Shown: positions 57,333 to 64,000 of the stretch, one piece after another
Layout of the letters: every line of letters begins with the position of its first letter
Numbering within the stretch: position 1 is the stretch's first letter
Assembly: GCF_007474605.1 (NCBI RefSeq)
Contig: NZ_VHKL01000005.1
Location: forward strand, 1-64,000
DNA from: Rhodoligotrophos appendicifer
Lineage (GTDB): Bacteria > Pseudomonadota > Alphaproteobacteria > Rhizobiales > Im1
Length of the DNA stretch: 64,000 bases
Reading direction: 5' to 3'
Position numbers and translations under genes: made by a program
Notes under the pieces: generated by a model
Told to the model about the DNA's origin: nothing
Seen by the model: the letters and a program-made list of their open reading frames with translations, nothing else
Database searches by the model: none

Positions 57333-57805
57333 GCCTTGTCCTCCGGCCGGCAACGGAAGCCGACAAGCCGGCCTTGCGCGCGCTGCTGCGCGAATTCATG
57401 GATTATCTGAACGCCATCGAGCCGGGCGAGCCGGTCGCCGACGAACGCATTGCCATGCTGACCGACCTGGCGTTCGGGCCGGATCGCCTTGTGAACTCGC
57501 TCGTGGCCGAGCGCGATGGCCGCCTGGTCGCCGAGCTTGCCTGGACGATCGGCATCTTCGAGGTGTTCAAGGCCCTGCAGGTGGTGAGCTTGTTCGTGAC
57601 GGCCTCGGAGAGAGCCTCCGGTGTCGGGAAAGCCCTGATGGAAAAGGCGCAGGAACTGGCTCTTGAACACGGTGCCGAGCGGGTCTGGTGGACCGTCTGG
57701 CGCCAGAACCCGAAAGCGATCGCATTTTATGAGACGATCGGCGGCAAATCCTTCGACGAGGAGATGCTGATGGTTTTGGAACCGCGTCGGATGGGTGGAG
57801 GTTGA
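57329..57805 (+). CDS. GNAT family N-acetyltransferase
   Basis: 158 residues. SLVLRPATEADKPALRALL start, LFVTASERASGVGKALMEKAQELALEHGAERVWWTVW with the acetyl-CoA loop (R-x-x-G-x-G/A-type), and NPKAIAFYETIGG typical of motif B. Substrate unknown. Coupled to the small membrane protein gene upstream. Confidence 0.88.
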   Translation: MSLVLRPATEADKPALRALLREFMDYLNAIEPGEPVADERIAMLTDLAFGPDRLVNSLVAERDGRLVAELAWTIGIFEVFKALQVVSLFVTASERASGVGKALMEKAQELALEHGAERVWWTVWRQNPKAIAFYETIGGKSFDEEMLMVLEPRRMGGG

Positions 57806-57864
57806 AGCTTGCAGGGCTCTGGCGCATGGTGACGAGGGCCATGACGCCCCTAATGAGGACGCAG

Positions 57865-58203
57865 ATGCAGCGAAGCGCTCTTTATCGGAAGCCGATGCGT
57901 GACACGCTGCCCTTTTTGATTGCCCTGACCGGCATCGCCATTGCCGTGGGCTCGGTTCCTGCGGATGCTCAATCCGGCTTCAAGGCGGGCATCCGGCAGG
58001 CCAGAGAGCAATGTCTGCAGCGCCAAGGCCATTTCTGGCACACCGACAAGGGCTATGGCTGCAATCAGGCGGTCGCCGGCGGGGATTTCAACTGCAAGCA
58101 GGGGACCTGCACTCCGGTGCAGGCTCAGCGTGAGCCGGGAAACTTTGGCGGCGCTCAGGGATCTGGCGGCGCAAGAGGCGCCGGCCCTGGCCGGTTGCGC
58201 TAG
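57865..58203 (+). CDS. Small secreted Cys-containing protein
   Basis: About 112 residues: signal peptide (LPFLIALTGIAIAVGSVPADAQS) then a short mature part with Cys at REQCLQRQGHFWHTDKGYGCNQ and FNCKQGTCTP, which could form two disulfides, and a Gly-rich tail. The GAGGAC-to-ATG spacing favours 57865; ATG 57895 is an alternative. No named family recognised. Follows the GNAT gene by about 60 bases. Confidence 0.6.
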   Translation: MQRSALYRKPMRDTLPFLIALTGIAIAVGSVPADAQSGFKAGIRQAREQCLQRQGHFWHTDKGYGCNQAVAGGDFNCKQGTCTPVQAQREPGNFGGAQGSGGARGAGPGRLR

Positions 58204-58659
58204 AAACTGCCGGAGCGGGTAAATCCTTTTACGAGTGTCTATTGACGATTAATCGCTTTGATTGTACCCATCATCTGCCTCTGTTTTAAGGGGCAGCGGT
58301 GCAGAAGGAGGGGATCAGCCAAGGTCTGCTCCGCTGGTCGCGGGATCGTCGCAAACTTTGTCGGCGAGCCCCGGCTGCCCTGTCGGGCTTGTTTGTTCCA
58401 GATGCCTGTATTGACAGGAAGGTGCGGAGCCTTGGCCTTTGAGGCTGTTTTAGGGTGCCGGGCCGATGAGTGACTCGGGGCATGTCTTACACGGAGGCAA
58501 TACGCCGCCGCTGGGATGTGTCCCGAGCCTCCTGACCCTCACGAATCGGAGCCTTTGTCTCGCTCCCAGCCTCACTGGCTTTGTAGGCAGGACGAGATCT
58601 TGCGTCCAGTCACGGATATGGACCGCGGCAAGGGGACGGATCCAGGCGCTGGGACGGAT
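58204..58659. other. Intergenic region without recognisable gene
   Basis: About 450 bases between the small secreted protein gene and the next small gene. The first 60 bases are lower in G+C than their surroundings (58220-58265) and may include a promoter. I see no convincing coding frame, repeat or RNA structure. Confidence 0.4.
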
Positions 58660-58860
58660 CTAGGCGAGAGCGATTCCGGCGCCGCCCAAGAGGACAACAG
58701 TGAGGACGGTGAAGGCTGCATGGAAGAGCATGATGCCGCGCCCGTGGAGCTGGCGGCTGCGCGCGGCCATGCGGGACACGCGATAGAATTCGCTGTCCTG
58801 GGGCGATGGATCGATTCGAGCGGCGCGACGGCGGTCTGACGGCCACGGATGTTTCGGCAT
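58660..58860 (-). CDS. Small single-helix membrane protein
   Basis: 66 residues: a charged N-terminus (PKHPWPSDRRRAARIDPSPQ) and one C-terminal hydrophobic helix (IMLFHAAFTVLTVVLLGGAGIALA). AAGGTGAG precedes the ATG at suitable distance, which supports translation. No family recognised. Confidence 0.5.
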   Translation of the reverse strand: MPKHPWPSDRRRAARIDPSPQDSEFYRVSRMAARSRQLHGRGIMLFHAAFTVLTVVLLGGAGIALA

Positions 58861-58968
58861 GCGGTCTCACCTTGGGTCAAATGTCTCAAGATCTGGACCT
58901 AAGGTGAGGAATCCGGCGAAACTGAGCCCCAAGGGAGGTAACTCTAAGGAGTTTTGTGACCGGCGAGC

Positions 58969-60135
58969 CTAATGCCAGTCATAGATCCACTTCATTTGCC
59001 CATAGGACCGGTCGGGCGTCATCAGGCCCAAAACGAGGTTGCGGGCGATCCGCAAGGCACCGCGCGCATGATAGGCCCGCCCCAGCCGTCGGCAGTGTTG
59101 CTGCATCTGGGCGACCCGCGGCTGCCGCTCGGCCTCATAGGCGCGGAAGGCTGTGGTGAGATCCCCATGTCCCACCAGCGACCGGCCGAGCACCACCGCG
59201 TCCTCGATCGCCATGGCGGCGCCTTGAGCGAGGTAGGGCAGCACCGGATGGGCGGCATCTCCCACCAGGGTGACGCGGCCCGTGCCCCATTGGCTGGCTG
59301 GGGGCCGGTCCATGGCCGCCCATTTGAGCCAGCGATCGGTGCAGTCGAGCACCTCGTGCAACGGCGCGGTGACCCGGCCGAAGGCGGTATGGAGCGCCCG
59401 CTTCGACCCATGCGATCCCCAGCCCGGCTCATGCCAGTGATTGTCGAAGGCAGCCACGATATTGACCTTGGCACCGCCGCTCACCGGATAATGCACCACA
59501 TGGCCGCCGGGGCAGAGCCACAGGCAGACCAGGTCTTGGGCGGCAGCGGCGGGCGCCTTGGCGCGGGGCACGAGGGCGCGGTAGAGCGTGTGATTGGCAT
59601 AGACAGGCGGTCCGTCCCGGAGCACGGCCTCGCGGATTGTGGACCGGAGGCCATCGGCCCCGATCAGGGCCGGTGCCGCGATCTCCTGTCCCTTCACGAT
59701 CGCGGCAATGCCCGCCGCGTCCTGCCGAAAGCTCTCGAGCCGCATTCCCGTCTCGAGAGTGATCGAGGGCTCCGTGCGGGCTTTCGCGAGCAGGCCGGCA
59801 AGCAGGTCGGCGCGATGGACGACATGATAGGCCGCACCGAAGCGCGTCTCGATGGCCTCTCCCAGCGGCACCGCCGTCAGCAGTTTTCCTGAAACCCCGT
59901 CCCGGATCTCCACGGCGCGGGGGGCGACGAGCTTCGGCGCCACCGCATCGAGAACACCGAGAGCCTCCAGGGCGCGCATGGCATTGGGCCCGAGCTGCAA
60001 TCCGGCGCCGACCTCCTCGAAGCCTTTCGCCTGCTCGAGCACCCGCGACGGCAATCCGCGCCGGCTCAGCGCCAGGGCGACGGCCAGACCGGCAATGCCG
60101 CCGCCGGCGATGAGGATGGAATCCGATGTGCTCAT
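58969..60135 (-). CDS. FAD-dependent aromatic-ring monooxygenase (salicylate hydroxylase-like)
   Basis: Class A flavoprotein monooxygenase of 388 residues: FAD motif GGGIAG (11-16), the DG region [12 protein letters not shown], and [22 protein letters not shown]. Closest in style to salicylate 1-hydroxylase / 3-hydroxybenzoate 6-hydroxylase; the substrate is not known. ATG 60135 chosen over an upstream frame start. Divergent from the aldo/keto reductase with about 100 bases between, which suggests shared regulation. Confidence 0.88.
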   Translation of the reverse strand: MSTSDSILIAGGGIAGLAVALALSRRGLPSRVLEQAKGFEEVGAGLQLGPNAMRALEALGVLDAVAPKLVAPRAVEIRDGVSGKLLTAVPLGEAIETRFGAAYHVVHRADLLAGLLAKARTEPSITLETGMRLESFRQDAAGIAAIVKGQEIAAPALIGADGLRSTIREAVLRDGPPVYANHTLYRALVPRAKAPAAAAQDLVCLWLCPGGHVVHYPVSGGAKVNIVAAFDNHWHEPGWGSHGSKRALHTAFGRVTAPLHEVLDCTDRWLKWAAMDRPPASQWGTGRVTLVGDAAHPVLPYLAQGAAMAIEDAVVLGRSLVGHGDLTTAFRAYEAERQPRVAQMQQHCRRLGRAYHARGALRIARNLVLGLMTPDRSYGQMKWIYDWH

Positions 60136-60236
60136 GCTGCTGCATGGATCGGTCGCCCTGCCGCACTTGTCAATCACCGCTTGCGGATCGCAGACGAATG
60201 TCCAAACATCCGCCGCGCCTGAACAGGAGTGACGTC

Positions 60237-61235
60237 ATGAAGATGAGACGATTGGGCAGCAACGGGCCCGAAGTCTTTGCCCTCGGCCTGGGCTGCATGG
60301 GAATGTCCGATTTCTATGGTCCCGCCGACGAGAGCGAGAGCATCGCCACCATCCATGCGGCGCTGGAGGCGGGGATCACCATGCTGGACACCGGCGATTT
60401 TTATGGCATGGGCCACAATGAACGCCTCGTGGCCCGGGCCCTGGCAGGCGGCAAGCGCGACAAGGTCTTCATCGCGGTGAAGTTCGGCGCCCAGCGCGAT
60501 CCGTCGCGCGCCTTCATCGGCTTCGATGCCAGGCCGAAGGCGGTGAAGACGGCGCTGGCCTATACGCTCGATCGCCTTGGGACCGATCATGTTGACCTGT
60601 ACATGCCGGCCCGCATCGACCCGGCCGTTCCCGTCGAGGAGACGGTGGGCGCGATCGCCGAGATGGTGAAAGCGGGCTATGTCCGCCACATCGCACTGTC
60701 GGAGGCCGGTCCTGCCGCGATCAGGAAGGCTCACGCCGTCCATCCCATCACCGCGGTGCAGATCGAATATTCCCTCCTGACCCGCATGATCGAACCGGAG
60801 ATCCTGCCCACCTGCCGGGAGCTGGAGATCGGCGTCATTCCCTATGGCGTCCTGGGCCGGGGCATGATCTCCACCAGCACCGATGCGAACCGCTTGGCAA
60901 AGGGGGACATCCGCGGGGTGACGCCGCGCTGGCAGGGGGAGAATCTTGACAAGAACCGGTCCCTGGTGGACGCGCTGGGCACGATCGCGCGCGACCTCGG
61001 CATCACCACGGCCCAGCTCGCCATCGCTTGGGTCCTGTCCCGGGGCGAGGACATTGTGCCCCTGGTCGGCGCCCGCAAGCGCGAGCGGTTGACGGAGGCG
61101 CTGGGTGCCCTCGATGTGACCCTGTCGCCCGAGACCCTGGCGCGGATCGACGCTGCGGTCCCCCCAGGCGCCGCCGCCGGAACCCGCTACGACGCCCATG
61201 GCATGATGCTGCTCGACAGCGAGAAAAAGAGCTGA
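60237..61235 (+). CDS. Aldo/keto reductase
   Basis: NADPH-dependent carbonyl reductase barrel, 332 residues. [24 protein letters not shown] start; catalytic D51, Y56 and K82 are present. The usual fourth residue, His in the DLYYQHRxDP motif, is Ala here (A125 in [10 protein letters not shown]), as in a subgroup of related sequences. The C-terminal cofactor region ([21 protein letters not shown]) is normal. AGGAG before the ATG at 60237. Confidence 0.9.
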   Translation: MKMRRLGSNGPEVFALGLGCMGMSDFYGPADESESIATIHAALEAGITMLDTGDFYGMGHNERLVARALAGGKRDKVFIAVKFGAQRDPSRAFIGFDARPKAVKTALAYTLDRLGTDHVDLYMPARIDPAVPVEETVGAIAEMVKAGYVRHIALSEAGPAAIRKAHAVHPITAVQIEYSLLTRMIEPEILPTCRELEIGVIPYGVLGRGMISTSTDANRLAKGDIRGVTPRWQGENLDKNRSLVDALGTIARDLGITTAQLAIAWVLSRGEDIVPLVGARKRERLTEALGALDVTLSPETLARIDAAVPPGAAAGTRYDAHGMMLLDSEKKS

Positions 61236-61274
61236 GGCAGAGGTCACCCCGCTGGCGCGCGCTGTGGCTTCACA

Positions 61275-61979
61275 TCAGAGCCCCACGGTTCCGAACATGG
61301 CGCCGATCGCTGCTGTCACGGCCATCGCTGCAGCCCCCCAGAAGCCGACCCGCAGGGCACCTTTGAAGATGCCGGCGCCGCCCGTCATGGCGCCGAGAGC
61401 GCCAAGCATCGCGAGGAAAACAAGGGACGCCAGCGACACCACCGGGATGATCAGACCTGGTGGGCTGAGAACAGCGGAGGCGAGCGGCAGAGCCGCACCG
61501 GCGGCAAAGGTCGCGGCGGAAGTGAGGGCTGCCTGGACCGGCCGGGCGCTGACGACGGTAGACAGGCCCAATTCGTCGCGAGCATGGGCGCCCAGGGCAT
61601 CATGCGCCATCAGCCTCTGCGCAACCTCGGACGCCAGGGGTCGGTCCAGGCCGCGGTCCATATAGATGCGTGTAAGCTCTTCGAGCTCCGCCTCCGGCAT
61701 GTCTCGCAGCTCGGCAGCTTCTCTCGCGAGATCCGCCGTTTCCGTATCAGCCTGAGAGCTGACCGAGACATATTCGCCGGCCGCCATCGACATCGCCCCG
61801 GCCACCAATCCTGCCAGCCCGGCGACGAGGATTTCGGTGCGCCCGCTTGAGGCGGCTGCGACGCCGACCAGGAGGCTTGCGGTGGAGACGATCCCGTCAT
61901 TGGCACCTAGGACCGCTGCCCTGAGCCAGCCGATGCGTTCGACGAGATGATTTTCCTTGTGCGACTTCATGCGGCTCAC
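61275..61979 (-). CDS. VIT1/CCC1-family metal transporter
   Basis: 234 residues. The N-terminal helix GWLRAAVLGANDGIVSTASLLVGVAAASS and SMAAGEYVSVSSQADTE are signatures of vacuolar iron transporter-type proteins, with about five helices and a cytoplasmic E-rich segment (REAAELRDMPEAELEEL). Likely exports Fe2+ or Mn2+. No ferritin-like domain is fused. GTG start at 61979 after GAGAGGGA. Confidence 0.88.
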   Translation of the reverse strand: MSRMKSHKENHLVERIGWLRAAVLGANDGIVSTASLLVGVAAASSGRTEILVAGLAGLVAGAMSMAAGEYVSVSSQADTETADLAREAAELRDMPEAELEELTRIYMDRGLDRPLASEVAQRLMAHDALGAHARDELGLSTVVSARPVQAALTSAATFAAGAALPLASAVLSPPGLIIPVVSLASLVFLAMLGALGAMTGGAGIFKGALRVGFWGAAAMAVTAAIGAMFGTVGL

Positions 61980-62009
61980 GAGTGTCCCTCTCCGGCAGGC
62001 TCTGTGCCG

Positions 62010-62549
62010 TCATGCGATGTCACCCGGCTCGGCCGCCCGCTTGACGCCGGTAATCATCGCGAGGACGAGATTCTCGCGATGTCGAACGCTGGACAACAAT
62101 ACACCCGCGAGGTGAAGACCGACCAGCGCCAGCAGCAGATTGGCAAGGACCTCATGGGTGTCTTCGAGCCACTGGACACCCCAATAGGCATCGGTCGTCA
62201 TCAGCCACCCCGTGGCGGCAAGCGCTGCTATTCCCGCCAGCAGGGCCATGACCATGGCCCCGCCGAGAGGATTGTGGCCGAGATACCGCGCTTCACGGTG
62301 ATGGAAGACGTCGGCAGCATAGCTTGCGGTCGCGACAGGCGTACGAAGATACTGTTCGAACCTCGCATAATGGGAGCCGAAAAGACCATAGAAAACGCGG
62401 AAAGCCACAAGCGCCGCGGCAGCGTAACCTGCCCACTCGTGGAGGGATTGCAGGTCATCGGCGGTGAGCCAGGCCACCGCAAAGCTGGCAACCAGGCACC
62501 AATGGAACGTGCGAACAGCCGGAGTCCAAACTTTGACGGTGGCGCTCAT
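62010..62549 (-). CDS. Cytochrome b561 family protein
   Basis: 179-residue di-heme membrane cytochrome with four helices and paired His: WTPAVRTFHWCLVASFAVAW, LHEWAGYAAAALVAFRVFYGLF, and THEVLANLLLALVGLHLAGVLLSS. The frame is open further upstream, but the ATG at 62549, four bases past the PepSY stop, is the natural start. With the PepSY gene it forms a two-gene operon. Confidence 0.88.
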   Translation of the reverse strand: MSATVKVWTPAVRTFHWCLVASFAVAWLTADDLQSLHEWAGYAAAALVAFRVFYGLFGSHYARFEQYLRTPVATASYAADVFHHREARYLGHNPLGGAMVMALLAGIAALAATGWLMTTDAYWGVQWLEDTHEVLANLLLALVGLHLAGVLLSSVRHRENLVLAMITGVKRAAEPGDIA

Positions 62550-62553
62550 GATC

Positions 62554-62829
62554 CTATCCCTCCTGATCACCATCCTTGCCGACCCTGGTAAAAGTCTTGG
62601 GATCGAAATAGGCCTCCACCTTGTTGCCCTTGGCATCGATGGCATAGGCCTCGTAGCATCCGTCCTCGGTCTTGATGGAGCGGACTTCCCAGCCTTCGGC
62701 CTTCAGCTTTGTTTCGAGCGCAGTCTGTGGTTGCCACTCCGCCGCCGGCACGTTGCAGCGATCACCAGCAAAGGCTGCACTGCTTATCGCTGTAGCCAGC
62801 AGAACTGTGCTCGCAAATAGGGTCTTCAT
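62554..62829 (-). CDS. Secreted PepSY-domain protein
   Basis: 91 residues: signal peptide MKTLFASTVLLATAISSAAFA, then a single PepSY domain (LKAEGWEVRSIKTEDGCYEAYAIDAKGNKVEAYFDP). Mature protein holds two cysteines (C25 and C58). PepSY modules often pair with membrane cytochromes or redox sensors, as here with b561. Confidence 0.85.
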   Translation of the reverse strand: MKTLFASTVLLATAISSAAFAGDRCNVPAAEWQPQTALETKLKAEGWEVRSIKTEDGCYEAYAIDAKGNKVEAYFDPKTFTRVGKDGDQEG

Positions 62830-62878
62830 GATTGATCTCCATCAAAGAATTTCAGTGAGCGTCCTTCTTTCATGAAAG

Positions 62879-62950
62879 GCTGACACCCAGCTGAACGCGA
62901 TCCATGAAGGAGGCCGTGACTTTGCGGACTGCTTTCAGGCTGGTGTCAGC
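62879..62950. promoter_or_regulatory. Divergent regulatory region with an inverted pair of 17-base sites
   Basis: GCTGACACCCAGCTGAA at 62879-62895 and TTCAGGCTGGTGTCAGC at 62934-62950 are inverted copies, differing by small shifts inside, with GTGTCAGC/GCTGACAC exact. They lie between the PepSY/b561 operon and the response regulator gene. They are good candidates for binding sites of the response regulator controlling both directions. Confidence 0.55.
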
Positions 62951-63005
62951 TTTTTCGCTGGAATGAATGTCGCGGACCGCTTGAACAGCGTTCCTGGAGA
63001 AGAGC

Positions 63006-63665
63006 ATGCGCATATTGTTGGTCGAGGACGACGCTGCGATTGGTGATGCGGTACGGGATCATGCCGTGGCCGACGGTCATGCGGTGGATTGGGCCCGCAG
63101 TCTCGAACAGGCCATCGAGTTTGCCGATGTCGCCGAGTTCGGCCTGATTCTCCTTGATGTGCATCTGCCGGATGGGAACGGTAATGCCTTCCTGAAGGAG
63201 CTGCGCGCGGGCGGAAACGTCACTCCGGTCATCATCCTCACTGCGCGTGATAAGATCTCCGAGCGGATTGAAGGGCTCAACAACGGTGCGGATGATTATC
63301 TCGTCAAACCCTTTGACCTGGACGAACTCGCCGCCCGCATCCACGCCGTGGGACGCCGTTATGGGCAACGGCCGACGCCGGTTCTTGTCAGCGGTGACGT
63401 CACCATCGAACCGGCCGAACGCCGTGTTACCCTTGCAGGCCAAACCGTCGCGTTAACGGGGCGGGAATGGGCAGTGCTCGACAGGCTGATCCAGCGGCTC
63501 GGAGCCGTCGTCTCGAAGACACAGATTGAAGAGGCGCTTTATGCCTTCGGCTCAGAGATCGAAAGCAATGCTGTGGAGGTGTATGTGAGCCGGCTTCGCA
63601 AGAAGCTCGGGAGGCAACAGATCGCCACCATCCGTGGCGTCGGCTACCGGCTGGGCACACCTTGA
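63006..63665 (+). CDS. OmpR/PhoB-family response regulator (QseB/TctD-like)
   Basis: 219 residues. Receiver domain with the acidic pair (VEDD), phospho-acceptor D51 (LLDVHLPDG), Thr in ILTAR and Lys in YLVKPF; then a winged helix (VALTGREWAVLDRL, NAVEVYVSRLRKKLG, IRGVGYRLG). Four-base overlap (TTGA) with the kinase gene, so the two are co-translated. Divergent from PepSY/b561, which is probably one of its targets. Confidence 0.95.
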   Translation: MRILLVEDDAAIGDAVRDHAVADGHAVDWARSLEQAIEFADVAEFGLILLDVHLPDGNGNAFLKELRAGGNVTPVIILTARDKISERIEGLNNGADDYLVKPFDLDELAARIHAVGRRYGQRPTPVLVSGDVTIEPAERRVTLAGQTVALTGREWAVLDRLIQRLGAVVSKTQIEEALYAFGSEIESNAVEVYVSRLRKKLGRQQIATIRGVGYRLGTP

Positions 63666-64000
63666 GACAATCGAGCATTAGCCGCAGCCTGATTCTCTGG
63701 CTGACCGCTGGCAGCGTGCTGTTCTGGGTCTTTGCTGCAGCTCTCAGCACATATGTGATGCAGCACGAATTCGACGAGGTCTTCGACAGCGCGTTGCAGG
63801 AGGCCGCTGAGCGGTTGATGCCGCTTGTGCTCAGTAACCTCCGTCAACAATCATCAGCCGGTCTCGATCGACGGATCGGTGACGGTACGCCATCTCATGA
63901 CGAGGTTCTCACCTATCAAGTTAAAGATCCTGAAGGGCGCGTGCTGATGCGATCTCACGATGCATCCTCGGTCCCCTTCGACGTGGCGTTGGCGACGGGC
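63662..64000 (+). CDS. Two-component sensor histidine kinase, N-terminal part (truncated at window end)
   Basis: Starts with a TTG at 63662 overlapping the response regulator stop. The 113 codons present encode SISRSLILWLTAGSVLFWVFAAAL (membrane helix 1) and the start of a periplasmic sensor domain (QHEFDEVFDSALQEAAERLMPLVL...DPEGRVLMRS), the layout of QseC/TctE-type kinases. The kinase core is beyond the window. Confidence 0.9.
   Translation, partial: MRQSSISRSLILWLTAGSVLFWVFAAALSTYVMQHEFDEVFDSALQEAAERLMPLVLSNLRQQSSAGLDRRIGDGTPSHDEVLTYQVKDPEGRVLMRSHDASSVPFDVALATG

Noticed and set aside
58572-58889. Longer minus-strand frames around the small membrane protein at 58660-58860
   Set aside because: They read Ser/Arg/Pro-rich shadows; only the 66-residue frame has a ribosome binding site and a clear membrane helix.

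Overview
The window looks like chromosomal DNA of an alphaproteobacterium, most likely of the Rhizobiales (Hyphomicrobiales) type. The main reason is gene order. A core block on the minus strand reads rpsF-rpsR-DUF2232-rplI-(cyclopropane fatty acid synthase)-dnaB-alr-mlaE-mlaF-(quinone reductase-like)-radA-cvpA-purF, and divergent from it on the plus strand is fabD-fabG-acpP-fabF-mltG-yicC-gmk. No rRNA, tRNA or CRISPR array was seen. The sequence breaks off at both edges: on the left inside an integrated element, on the right inside a sensor kinase gene.

Layout. 1-1771: edge of a genomic island, with a tyrosine integrase, a remnant of an AlpA-type regulator, and a 290-base integrase leader rich in short inverted and direct repeats. 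The island abuts the 3' end of guaA, a known attachment site. 1772-3319: guaA. 3588-7729: an FAD oxidoreductase with a cyclic-nucleotide-type sensor domain, a class III CoA transferase and an acyl-CoA dehydrogenase. 7761-12901: a potassium channel, a GFA-family zinc protein, an Asp/Glu/hydantoin racemase behind an operator-like palindrome, and an EmrAB-type drug efflux pair. 12902-15618: an AlkB-like protein lacking one iron ligand, SelO, and a DUF1772 membrane protein. 15618-19981: a minus-strand cluster of YfgM-like protein, BamB, Der and DUF72, linking envelope assembly and ribosome biogenesis. 20350-26806: an unknown membrane protein, panB, NnrU, a pyroglutamyl peptidase and a fused indolepyruvate:ferredoxin oxidoreductase. 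26916-40864: the core minus-strand block. 41195-47896: the fatty-acid synthesis, MltG, YicC and Gmk block.

From about 45 kb onward the DNA is visibly richer in G+C than the left half. This part holds a GIY-YIG nuclease gene bracketed by two copies of a palindromic repeat, two tandem NTF2/SnoaL-fold proteins, uvrB, a SLATT-like two-helix membrane protein, arfB, a second cyclopropane fatty acid synthase, an SDR, a GNAT acetyltransferase, several small membrane or secreted proteins, an FAD monooxygenase divergent from an aldo/keto reductase, a VIT-family metal transporter, and finally a cytochrome b561/PepSY pair facing a two-component system across a shared regulatory region with an inverted repeat.

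I did not find one obvious, complete, previously undescribed system. The best candidates for follow-up are the repeat-flanked GIY-YIG unit, the b561/PepSY/two-component module with its paired sites, the guaA island edge, and several enzymes whose catalytic motifs are altered (AlkB-like, TrxR-like, aldo/keto reductase).
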